Shown: piece after piece, positions 54,866 through 64,000 of the stretch
Numbering within the stretch: position 1 is the first letter of the stretch
Layout: each line of letters starts with the position of its first letter
DNA from: Pomacea canaliculata
Taxonomy: Eukaryota; Mollusca; Gastropoda; Architaenioglossa; Ampullariidae
Direction: 5' to 3'
Assembly (NCBI RefSeq): GCF_003073045.1
Contig: NC_037592.1
Span: 13,172,007 to 13,236,006, forward strand
Length of the DNA stretch: 64,000 bases
Made by a program: the position numbers and the translations under genes
The notes under the pieces: model-generated
Database searches by the model: none
Seen by the model: the letters and a program-made list of their open reading frames with translations, nothing else
Told to the model about the DNA's origin: nothing

Positions 54866-57840
54866 AAAATATGTTTTAAAAAGTAAAAACTAAGAGTAAG
54901 ACTGGTAGGAAAGAATTTAAAAAAATAAAAATAATTATTCTTAATATTGTTTATCTCTAACAAATATTTTAAAATCATTTTTGTTTCACGAAGACTGAAC
55001 CGGTTCAGAGGTGACAGCGCAAAAGTGGTCCAGAATCATGTTCTGCTTATTCTGTTAAGCCCTTGCTAGTCAAGCACAAAGTCATGAGGCAGATACATCC
55101 GTTTTTTTAATCCACCTTTCCTACTTCGCATTTTGAAGTCGCCATCAGCCTCAGAAGAGCGCGACGTAAAGACGTATAAAAGGCATAATAACGTTATAAA
55201 GACGTAATGTCATCAGAAAACCGTGAGGTCGGAAGACGTAAGACATGAGAAAAACACGAAGATTAAAAAGGACATGAAAAAATCATAAAGACAGGAAAGT
55301 TTAGCAACTCACTTGAAGTCGCTCCCTGCAGCAGGAAGTGACAGTCGCCCACTGTGGCAGCAAACATGAATGTTTAAGCCATCCGTGAACACTACGTGCA
55401 GTGAGCAAATCTTCTCTAGGATTTAATGTGTACACCCGACCCACCCCAGTCCACTTGTGGCACTACCGTACTTATCCTTCATTTCAGTTTCTCTTCCCGT
55501 GATCTAGACCCCGTCCTGTCATTAAATTACCAGGTAACCTCCTGGTCTTTTATGTAAAATTGAATGCAGCATGGTGAACTGCTATGGGTGACCTATACCA
55601 GTATTAAAATACATGAATGAGGTAACAGGTGTTCACAACTTAATTATTAGAGAAGAGTTCTTGGATGGAAATAATGTATTATGGCAATAGCCATTCTAAT
55701 TTCTTGAAGGTACAGAGAGGCAGAGTTCATTTTCCTTTTCACCTTTACTCCTACCTATTGGAAGATTGTGAAGTTGTTCTTGCGATCTTTCCAAAGCTTC
55801 ACAGCAGCGCTTTGTACAGTCTTGTGCATACCGTGCCATGTTTAGGCTGTTATTTATAATATTATTCTGAATATTTCATTTGCAAAGATTTTTTATTCAA
55901 TATCCAGTATTCTTAGTTGGATACTTTTTGTTTTGTTTCGTTTGAGTTTTTTATAAGCTGACTGTGATCTGGGGAAAATTGTATGAAAAAACGCATGACC
56001 AACGCATAAATACAGCTTCTTCAGCTTTGGCCAACATTTTCTTTGTGAACAGAGCAAACAGAGCGACACCCGCTTTTCAAGATGGCATTCACTCAAGAAC
56101 ACACATTATTGAGGGGCGGTGGTGGTGTGGGTGAGGTCGGTGGGTAGATGGGAACAGATCCATGTAGTGGGGCCTGTAAATTGCGGCGCTATCTTCCTCC
56201 AATATTTGCTGGGTATAAATCGCCTCTTCAACATGTACAGCTATCTCATTACAGGCTGTTCACAGCTGTATACAATAAGTACTGAATAAAGGAGCAGTTG
56301 ACTGTCCCCCCCCCTCTCTCACTTTCTGTCTTGTGTAACAGGGGTTAGCTCACGGTCGTCCTAGAATCTAGACATCGGCAAATAACCCACTCTTTCAAGT
56401 AAACAGCTTTCTATTCACGAAACACGTTTGAACGAAAATGGTTCAAAATGACAAACAGTCAAGTTTGAGGCAAAAACAAACATCACTGGTGAAACTTGTG
56501 TAGAAGGAACCACTAGTAAGAATTTCAGTCATGTAATCAACAAAAAACATGATATATCAAGAAATCCATATAGAAAACTTTTTAATTTTTTCCACCTCTT
56601 ATTCTTATTTATTAGCTTCTCCTCTCAGTTATTCCAGCAAAATCATGCTTTTAAAATTGTGGACTGGCTTAATGTATGGATCCTTGTACTACAGAAATAT
56701 TTGCCTGTCGGGTATGTGTGATCAGACACCCACTTTCCTTCGCAGCGTGAGGCAATCCACCTGTCATTTCTTATCTCTAAATGCGGGTGGATTCCCACAT
56801 TGCGAGCTGACTGTTCCTATCGGTGATACTTAGACGGAAGGAGTGCACCCTAGGGATTAAAAGGATTTGGTAGACAAAGCTCTCCATACTCCGTGGTCCT
56901 CCATACAGGTATAAGCAAGGCCCTTTGTCCTCCCTGGTAATACAGGTGTTTTGACACTCTTTAATAAATTCCCCAGGAACGTATCTCAAGGTCTCTATCA
57001 GTTTAAGCCGATGATATACCAGAGTATAGGTAGGTGTGCTTCTGTGTTTCAGTGCCAATGCACTGGTGGCCTCTTTCTGAATCGTATGACCACGAGGACC
57101 AAGGATTTGAAACAGCAATTTAAATATCAACGAATGTTTTTAATTGTCAATATTTTTATTTTTATTCCTAAAAAATATAAGTAACTGAATTAATGCAGCG
57201 TTGTGTAGAATTACAGAAACATGAGATAGGACATTAGATATGTTAGATACATATACATACAGACAGATGATTACAGATGTACATGGACAGGGAGAAATCT
57301 AGTTCAACTGTACTCACTGATAGTTGGCACCTGATGACATCTGTAATAATATTCGTACACACCTGTGTAAATAAATTATCCGCCAAGCAAGTCTGTTAGA
57401 AGAAGTCCGTGGCCTTTTCTAATACTGTGGACGACCTCAAACACCGATGACTTGTCAAGTCTTCACTCAGCGTCCTTCTTGTCACCATGCAGAGCATTGC
57501 TTGAAAGAAAGAGGAAATGGAATAATGGAGTGTTGTATAAGAAAGAAAAAGACCCTTAGAAAAAATGATGAATGAAGAACATACTTCTGTGAAGGATATG
57601 AAGCTGGCGACAATCAATAAGCCGGAGCCTTCACAGCTGGCAGGTTCTGTGATCGTTACGGTTCATTAAGGAGATTGAATGACAAAGTTCTCTCCTACAG
57701 ACTGGGCTTTCTCCTGAAGCTTTATCTGCACGTTTCTCTTGCCTTCAAACAACACTATGCCAGAAAATGGAGCGAAATATAACAGATGCTGTGAATGAGA
57801 GTGAATGTGCATGCGAGAGAAAGTGTGTGTGTGTGAGAGA
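54866..57840. other. No recognised gene
   Basis: Mostly AT-rich unique sequence. A tandem-like AAGACGTA-rich stretch lies at 55165-55260. A minus frame at 56777-57130 (117 codons, ATSALALKHRSTPTYTLVYH in part) is open but matches no family I know. It could be a fragment of an unidentified transposon. Confidence 0.35.
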
Positions 57841-58155
57841 GAGAGAGAGAGAACGAACGAATTCTTTATTGAATAAACCTTTTGGTTTGTTTCATGGGAG
57901 TTAGAAAATTACAGAAAAAAACAGCATCAGCAATATTCCTAATAAATTTCTAATCGATGCATACTAACATTTCTTTATGTACTTGTGTGTGTGAGAGAGA
58001 GAGAGAAAGTGAGTGTGTGTGAGAGAGAGAGAGAGAGAGAAAATGTGCGACGGTGTGTGGGAGACAGAGTATGTGACAGTGTGTGTGACAGTGAGAGAGA
58101 GAAAGTGTGTGACAGTGTATGTGTGTGAGAGAGAAAGAGAGAACGCGTGTGAGTG
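57820..58155. repeat. GT/GA-rich microsatellite region
   Basis: Alternating TGTGTG and GAGAGA runs, interrupted at 57856-57984 by the LINE tail. Open frames through it are of repeat origin. Confidence 0.8.
57851..57915 (-). mobile_element. LINE-type 3' tail fragment
   Basis: Read on the minus strand it ends TTCAATAAAGAATTCG followed by GTTC repeats, the usual 3' end of L2/CR1-like LINEs with a short microsatellite tail. The body is not recognisable. Confidence 0.35.
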
Positions 58156-59598
58156 TACATTTATAAATATAAACTTGCGAGAGATAAACACTCAAACATC
58201 ATACTTACAAACGTCAGCCTTTCCCTCCCTCTATCTCTAGTCCATCGTATCCTATAGGAGGCACGACCACCTCTGGTTACCTGCGCGGCTGTTTATTGAT
58301 CTCCACACCTTGGCGTCACACCGGCCATGCCCACCTGTGCTGGGGGTCGACTTGGATTGCTATCAGGCGCCTGTGACAGCCATAGCTGTGACTGTAGTCT
58401 GGTGTGGGCGGACAGCAAAGTCTTTGTCTCCTTCGCACATCAACCGTCTGGTGGCAAACTCTCCCTGTCTGTGGAGGTGTAAAAGACTCTCGAAAACTGC
58501 CATAAAAATTGACCGTATTTTTCAGGCTTTGATCATAAATTGTTGACTGCCAGTGTAATTATCATAACTACAATACTATCATCACTATTTTGATATCTTT
58601 CTCAAAGAAGCCAGCAACACCATACTATCAGCCAGTGGAAGATTTTAAAGCTAGCGATTCCATACTCACGATCACTAGCGGGTTTTCAAATGCGGGATCA
58701 GTTGTAAAAACACACACACATATATATTAATCCCAGAGTCTACAGTCTTTGTCCCCAAGCGTCTAACAATACATGTTCCTTATTCAACCCAGTGGTGGTA
58801 AATCGACCAAAAAAAGTTCTTTATTCAAACTAGGCGCAGAGAAATCACTATAAAATGTGGACAGTCCAACGCTACCTTATGTTGATGAACAGGATATCCT
58901 TCTCTAACCTGTGTTACAAAAAAAAAATTTTTAATTTTATTAACTCTCTGCATTGAAAACCTGGTTATGCAGTGTTAATGACTACAACCTTTAACAGTTA
59001 AAATTGTTTATTGGAATATCCTGTTAGAATATGCGACTCGTACGGACAAGCGAACAGATACAGATAGAAATATACGTACGTACGCTCACACATGCATACA
59101 CTATTTGGTGAAACAGTAAAGTACTGGTTGCTAAAGTTTTGTTAACATGTATGCATACTTTAGTTTTGTGAGAAAACCTGGGAGAAAGGATTGAGGCGTT
59201 ATTTCCTTTTTTTTTTCTTTTTAATTTAGCATGTTTCTAAATGCACATGTCGAGTACAGCAACATCAATAAATCTCCAACAGCAGGTTGCCATTTCCAGC
59301 TGAACACCCTTTGATTGAAGTTTCATGTCATGCAGCATATTTTCTGATTGATTGAGAAGCGAGAATATTAACTGGCGAGAATGCTTGGCATGACACAGGT
59401 CATTGATCATTCGTCCCATGATTGATATCAACGAACGGGTGGTACTAGTCGTCGGAGTGAAACATCTGGATAGACGCAGGAGCTTACAAGGCTAGCCACT
59501 TAAACCTGTGTTGAGGGGCAGTAAGTAGGTCTAGTGTGGACTGGCTAGTCCATTCTTTCATGCTAGACAAGTTTTTTTTTTTTGTCCGCTCTGCGACG
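58156..59598. other. No recognised gene
   Basis: There is a poly(T/A) tract near 58918-58927 and another near 59205-59220. No coding exon or transposon was recognised. Confidence 0.4.
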
Positions 59599-60000
59599 AC
59601 CATCTTGCAGGGTACCCTGTCGGGTCACATGGCGAACATCATCCTCGAAACCCTCCACGACCATCAAACTTCCATCATTGGTGGAAGACCTATGTTTAGC
59701 AGATAACAGACCTGTTAGCAGGCACTAACAACAGACTGCAAGACCTCACAAACAGAATGAAAGAGAAAGGAAGCATATGGAATGGAGACAACACTGAAAA
59801 AAGAAAAGTTATGATCAATGGCAGCGGCAAATCAGAGATGTATATGAACGGGGTACAGCTGGAAAAGGTAAGCAGCTTCGAGTACTTGGGGGCCACCCTT
59901 TCCACGGACGGCAGCTGTTGGGATCCTGATACTGATATTTGCCATGCAGCTTCCATCTTTAGGAAGTGTTTCTCACATTATGTTCTCAAAAAAGAAAAAA
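59599..60000 (+). mobile_element. LINE reverse transcriptase fragment
   Basis: GTLSGHMANIILETLHDHQT, then SIIGGRP, then after a disrupted FADD box the segment LTNRMKEKGSIWNGDNTEK, MYMNGVQLEKVSSFEYLGAT and LSTDGSCWDPDTDI. This follows the order of the common animal endonuclease-reverse transcriptase LINEs (ILETLQDHHTSISIGGRP, FADDIDL, YGMEVSTEKSKVM, VTSFKYLGATLSKDG). Bases encoding part of the catalytic FADD box are deleted near 59694-59706. It is a 5'- and 3'-truncated dead copy; the endonuclease and the end of ORF2 are missing. Confidence 0.8.
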
Positions 60001-62276
60001 GTTAAACAGACTCTGTCAAATGCTTTTTATTAAAAGCTGATGACGTTGTAAAAACGATTCCGATGTTGTTGTCGATGCTTTATATCGAAATATGAAATTT
60101 CAACTGCACCCTGCCTATAGTCTGAAGCCATCCTGCTTTCACTGCTGCCAGTTCCTCGGCGGCTGTATTCGGCAAGTCTGGATTGCATTCATCATCAGGC
60201 TTGCACATGCTTTGCTTTTTAAAGCCTCAGTCCTTGAGTTACCTGGGAGCACATGACAGGCATACCTGTGTAAAAACTGAACGTCACCATGGTTTTTTTT
60301 TACTTTTGTCATGGTGAAGGTTGTTCGCGTGTATCTCGAGAACGGAAGCAGGGTGTTCATCCAGATTTTGGTTAATAGTATCTTGCACTGAGCTTCACCC
60401 AGTCACAAGAAAACAATTTCCACCTCGCTAGACCTTTAACAGTTACTAGACATTCAGTCGTAGATGCATGGTCTATATGTTTATATTTTATGCTTACCTG
60501 CCAGCATTTAAACAGTGCTACAGACACCTGGACTTGCACTGTCTGTTGAAGGTCACAGCCACACCTGGGAAGGACATGAGTGATCAATTGTGTCAAGCTG
60601 CACACGCTGGCTGGCGCCTCGCCTCCTGCAGGTCACGTGGGCTTGGGGCTCCCTGACCTCACCAACCTTAAGGTTAAATTGTTAGTTAAGGTTGTATGGT
60701 AGAAGTGTTTCCACCGTAAGGTGATTTCGCACTGTCGGGGTGGTTGAAGAGGGAACCTGGGTATAAGGGAGGAAAGGGTTAGGGTAGGGGTGTGTGTGGG
60801 TGCCGCAAGTGTGGGTGGCGCCCTCTTTTACATGCTGCTCTTTATTGCCGGGTCCAGAAGTCCCGCGGACAGTAGATAGTGGAGCTTCAGAAACGAGTGC
60901 TGCAGGCCAGCGAAAATTGTCACTCGTGCTTCTGTAATGGATACTCTCCTACCAAACCCACCTCTACCCCATCGAGAACGTGACAAGTCATATTTGAGGA
61001 GTTGCCTCCTCTGTACCTTTGTGGATGTGGAGAGGTGGCGCTCTATGTGTGTAGGGGGAAGTGCATGCACGTACAGATGAAAATTTTCTGAGGAAAAGAA
61101 GAACATATTCCTAGTCACGCCAGCTTTGCATGTTCCTCGATCGTTTTAATTTCCGGTTCATGGAGAAAGATTCTGCTTTTGACACCGTATACGGCGTGTG
61201 TAATAGGGCTGCAACTAAGACAGTTTCCATGCACAATCCATGTGTTGTAATGAAAGGTCCAGCTGACAATGAAATTTAGATACTGAAAAAATCTGAAGAT
61301 AACAACACTCCATCTCTAAAACGGAAAAGGGGTATCCATTTGGAGTTTGGAAAATAGTTATTTAGCATTGAGTTTTACCCAGTCATTATAAAAAATTTGC
61401 ACCTAGCTAAAACCATTGGAGGGAGAACATGCTATCCAATACTTTTAAATAGGTGGTGGGTGGGGTTAACACAACAGACATTTCGCTAATGTAACAGAAC
61501 TCTTTTCACTAAAATGAATATAAACTTAGGATTGACTTGCTACTATGTAATGTTCTCTATTGTCTGGTATTGGAAACTAAGCAGCCAAAGCCAGAATGCA
61601 TATAATTTAGTTGGCCTGCTTATTCGGTGTCTACTCTAAAAATTGCAAAGCCTTGATGTAATCCAGTCATCTGCAAACTCTATCCAGTATGACTCATCAA
61701 CTTGCTTTTTTCCTGTCTACTGACACACATAATAAGCATTAGTCTGATATAGTAAAGAACTTTTATTTTCTTACTGCTCTTCTTTGTCATGTTAGCTGCT
61801 ATTTTACTTTGTTATTAGCTGTGCATAAAATGAAAAGACAGACTCTTGAATATTCTTACATATTATTACATATGGAGACTTACAATTCTCTTCTAATCAA
61901 ATGCACATGTTCATGAAAAAAAACACAAACAGATTTTAGAACAATTCAAACTTTAAAATTTAATAAAATTACTTGCTACTATTTTTAAATAATTTGACCC
62001 ACTCCACAAAATGAGTACATAATCATTTTAGAACTTGAATGAGTTCAAATTCACTTGTGCTGAATGTAAAAAGAGTCGTCTTCAGTAAAATGTTTTTAAC
62101 AAATATTAACAAGGCTGTAAATGAAACAAAATGGACGGATTACGATGGCCATGAACTGTATCACAAATACATAGAAATGTTTATTCTAAAAATTTTCTTT
62201 TTCCTTTTTCACAATGAAACAGAAAGTCTGAATGACATCTCTTGAAACTGAATGGAAAAAATTGGGTTGCTAAACT
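60001..62276. other. No recognised gene (downstream of BBS2)
   Basis: Only short frames. One minus frame at 60828-61118 has a basic stretch (SRSRWGRGGFGRRVSITEAR) but no recognisable domain. The rest is AT-rich. Confidence 0.4.
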
Positions 62277-62282
62277 TTATTT
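62277..62282 (-). terminator. Polyadenylation signal candidate of BBS2
   Basis: AATAAA on the minus strand, about 245 bp past the BBS2 stop codon; the first AATAAA met downstream. Confidence 0.4.
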
Positions 62283-62524
62283 TGTTAGCAAGAATTGTTA
62301 AAAGGTATAATAATTAGTGCAATAACTTTCCATCTCAAAATTTCACTTTTAACCATCACATCTATTCACAAACATATCACACTCAGAAAATAATCACAAA
62401 TGACTCTCTTCAGTGAAATGATTTCAAGATTTCATGATATGTATGGCTTTCAGCTGCTCAAAAATAAGGTAACAGGAGGTAACACCAGCATTTCACAAAA
62501 ATACCCAAACTCATAACAAATTAT

Positions 62525-63487
62525 CTAAGCCTGCCCTGTCTGAATTATTTTGAAAAGAGATGAAGTGTTGTTACTCTTGATAGCACCTCTGCAAGCGTTG
62601 ATGACCAAAGTCTTGTAATGGCCAACTGCAAAAGATAACAGACACTAATGCACTGCTGTATTCAGAAAATGTAAATAAGATTTTGGCACTTAAGAGTTTA
62701 ATTTTTCTGATAAGAATTGCATTAAATGAAATAATTATTTTTTTTTAATGAGATGCATTATGGACTAGAAAGGAAAGATGGATGAGCAAACACATAAAGA
62801 TAAAAAAACTGGTTAAATGGCAACACTTTTTCTCACAATGAATCATGTTAAAAATTATTTAAAAAAACTGCTTTCTGTAACTGTGGCCTGAAAACTTAAT
62901 TTTGTGAGCCCTTTGATTTTAGCCTTTATAGTTAATTTTCATTCGCTAACCTCTAAGGCGGCCTGCACGTTGTATGGTCTGATTGACTAGTTTCAGACAC
63001 GCCAACAGTTCCTGGTGGTTGTTGCAGCGGATGGTGTAGCCATTGATTAAATCACGATTCAAGTCAAACAGCTCTACGTAACGCTTACGCATGTTGCGCC
63101 TGTGACATTTGACAAACAATCAGGTGTTTCCAGCTGCACAAGTGTGCAACAAATCCTTAAGTCAACAATCGTTGCTTGGCTTTTAGATGCTGCATTCAAA
63201 ATAAATTGTCTATGGAGTAAAATACCTTAAATTGTATTTCTTGTATGGTGGATGTTGAGCTGACCATCATCTTTTGAAGAAATTTAGTGGTGAACATAAC
63301 AGCTGGTTGTGCCTAAAAGCTATAATGTTAACCTAAAGCTATTATTAATTAAGGTTGGTTGCTGTATTACTTACATGTCACCCATGAGACGAGCATCTTC
63401 TGCACGAACAACCATACTGCGGATCAGGTTTGAATGATCTGCCATTTCTGCTGTCAACTTTTGGCGTACCCTGTGGAACTCATCCAC
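62525..63487 (-). CDS. BBS2: BBS2, last three exons (C-terminal part)
   Basis: Three minus-strand exons join in frame. Exon 63375-63487 reads [20 protein letters not shown], then [17 protein letters not shown]. Exon 62951-63099 reads [20 protein letters not shown], then [20 protein letters not shown], then TIQRAGRLR. Exon 62525-62625 reads [20 protein letters not shown], then [13 protein letters not shown] and stop. Phases (2, 1) and GT-AG borders agree, which fixes the structure. This is the conserved helical C-terminus of Bardet-Biedl syndrome 2 protein, a core subunit of the BBSome that carries membrane proteins to and from cilia. Upstream exons lie beyond the right edge. It marks single-copy DNA outside the acetyltransferase array. 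Confidence 0.95.
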
Positions 63488-63789
63488 CTATTTTTTTTAT
63501 TAACAAATGTTGCACTTTAATTAAATAGGAATCGCTTTTAATCCCCAAGTAGAAAATAAAAATAAACTTAAAATCTTCAACTAATCAAATCAAACTACTA
63601 TACTGTCTGTCTGAAGAAGTCCAAGACAGAAATTTTTCTTTTCCACACAAACCCAAGCACATATACAAACATAATATGAGTATATAATTATATATATACA
63701 ACAAAATGGACAGACATACCTACCCATACAAGACATTCAACATGCATGCAACACCTTCTCACACATACATGTGAACCTCCTAAGGAGGA
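63488..63789. other. BBS2 intron
   Basis: Upstream intron of BBS2. A 3' splice-site pyrimidine tract (minus strand) lies at 63490-63500. A TATA-rich stretch at 63675-63700 has no likely role. Confidence 0.5.
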
Positions 63790-64000
63790 TGCCAGGTAAA
63801 ATGGTAAACCTACGAGTCTTGTGCCTTTTATTCAGGATAGTGATGGCTGCTGGCACAAAGGACCTCTGGTAGGCAGCTTTTTACGCACATGTGGCACTCT
63901 GTAGTCTGCCCGATAGCAACAGCTAGAAATTTGGGATGGAGGGGATGTGCTAGTTTGGTCTGAAATGCTGTTATATGCCATCTTTCTGACTGCATGAAGG
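63790..64000 (-). mobile_element. 3' end of a LINE reverse-transcriptase ORF, in a BBS2 intron
   Basis: On the minus strand ADYRVPHVRKKLP and, after a one-base shift, AYQRSFVPAAITILNKRHK. This is the typical C-terminus of animal LINE ORF2 proteins (consensus like RYRVP..K...FKNSFVPAAI.LLN). One frameshift is visible between the two parts. The element continues beyond the right edge, and its 3' end lies near 63785-63790. Confidence 0.7.

Noticed and set aside
57950-58240. Ser/His/Leu-rich frames on both strands
   Set aside because: Translation of GT/GA microsatellite; not coding.

Overview
The window is eukaryotic and animal. Genes are split by GT-AG introns, there is a BBS2 homologue (a BBSome subunit of ciliated eukaryotes), and the spacers carry microsatellites and many eroded DNA transposons and LINE pieces. 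The main gene family and the LINE types suggest a lophotrochozoan, probably a mollusc and perhaps a gastropod. That placement is inference and cannot be proven from this sequence alone. No retrovirus, LTR element, CRISPR array, rRNA or tRNA was recognised.

From 1 to about 52,250 the window is one head-to-tail, plus-strand array of ten copies (named NATL-A to NATL-J here) of a GNAT-fold acetyltransferase resembling probable N-acetyltransferase 16 / histidine N-acetyltransferase. The canonical gene has a 5' leader exon, then coding exon 1 (59 codons, MEQIPSDEE...), exon 2 (78 codons, the acetyl-CoA-binding GNAT core) and exon 3 (185-206 codons, C-terminal domain). All coding junctions are phase 0. 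Five copies read through completely: D (16088-18160), F (28123-30063), G (33095-35743), H (41043-42703) and I (46481-48362). A is cut by the window edge. B and C carry frameshifts, E has lost exon 1, and J is frameshifted at the start of exon 3. Exon 3 comes in two clear types: type I in A, C, D, E, H and J, and type II in B, F, G and I. Exon 1 is nearly uniform across the array, which suggests exon-scale gene conversion. Three orphan type II exon 3 remnants mark older duplication units.

The promoter and leader module (ATTGG box, CACGTG, TATA-like box, leader exon ending at a GTAAGT donor) recurs ahead of B, C, D, E and G in diverged form. H has its own TATA box and leader. The spacers are themselves duplicated: unit B resembles unit G, unit D resembles unit E, and there are 3' flank blocks behind A/E and G/I. 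Inserted in them are a pogo/Tigger-like element, a MULE-like foldback element, several hAT elements (one of 2.47 kb with a perfect 8-bp target duplication), a mariner fragment and THAP-domain remnants, one inside a TTAA-flanked Kolobok-like element. Between about 7.7 and 13.7 kb single-base indels against the paralogues rise sharply, so the 'pseudogene' state of B and C may partly be assembly error.

From 52,250 to 64,000 the array ends. There is a GC-rich stretch (53.3-54.1 kb) and a small unrecognised minus-strand first coding exon (54565-54834). Next come LINE fragments and microsatellites, then the last three exons of BBS2 on the minus strand (62525-63487), and the 3' end of a LINE at the right edge.
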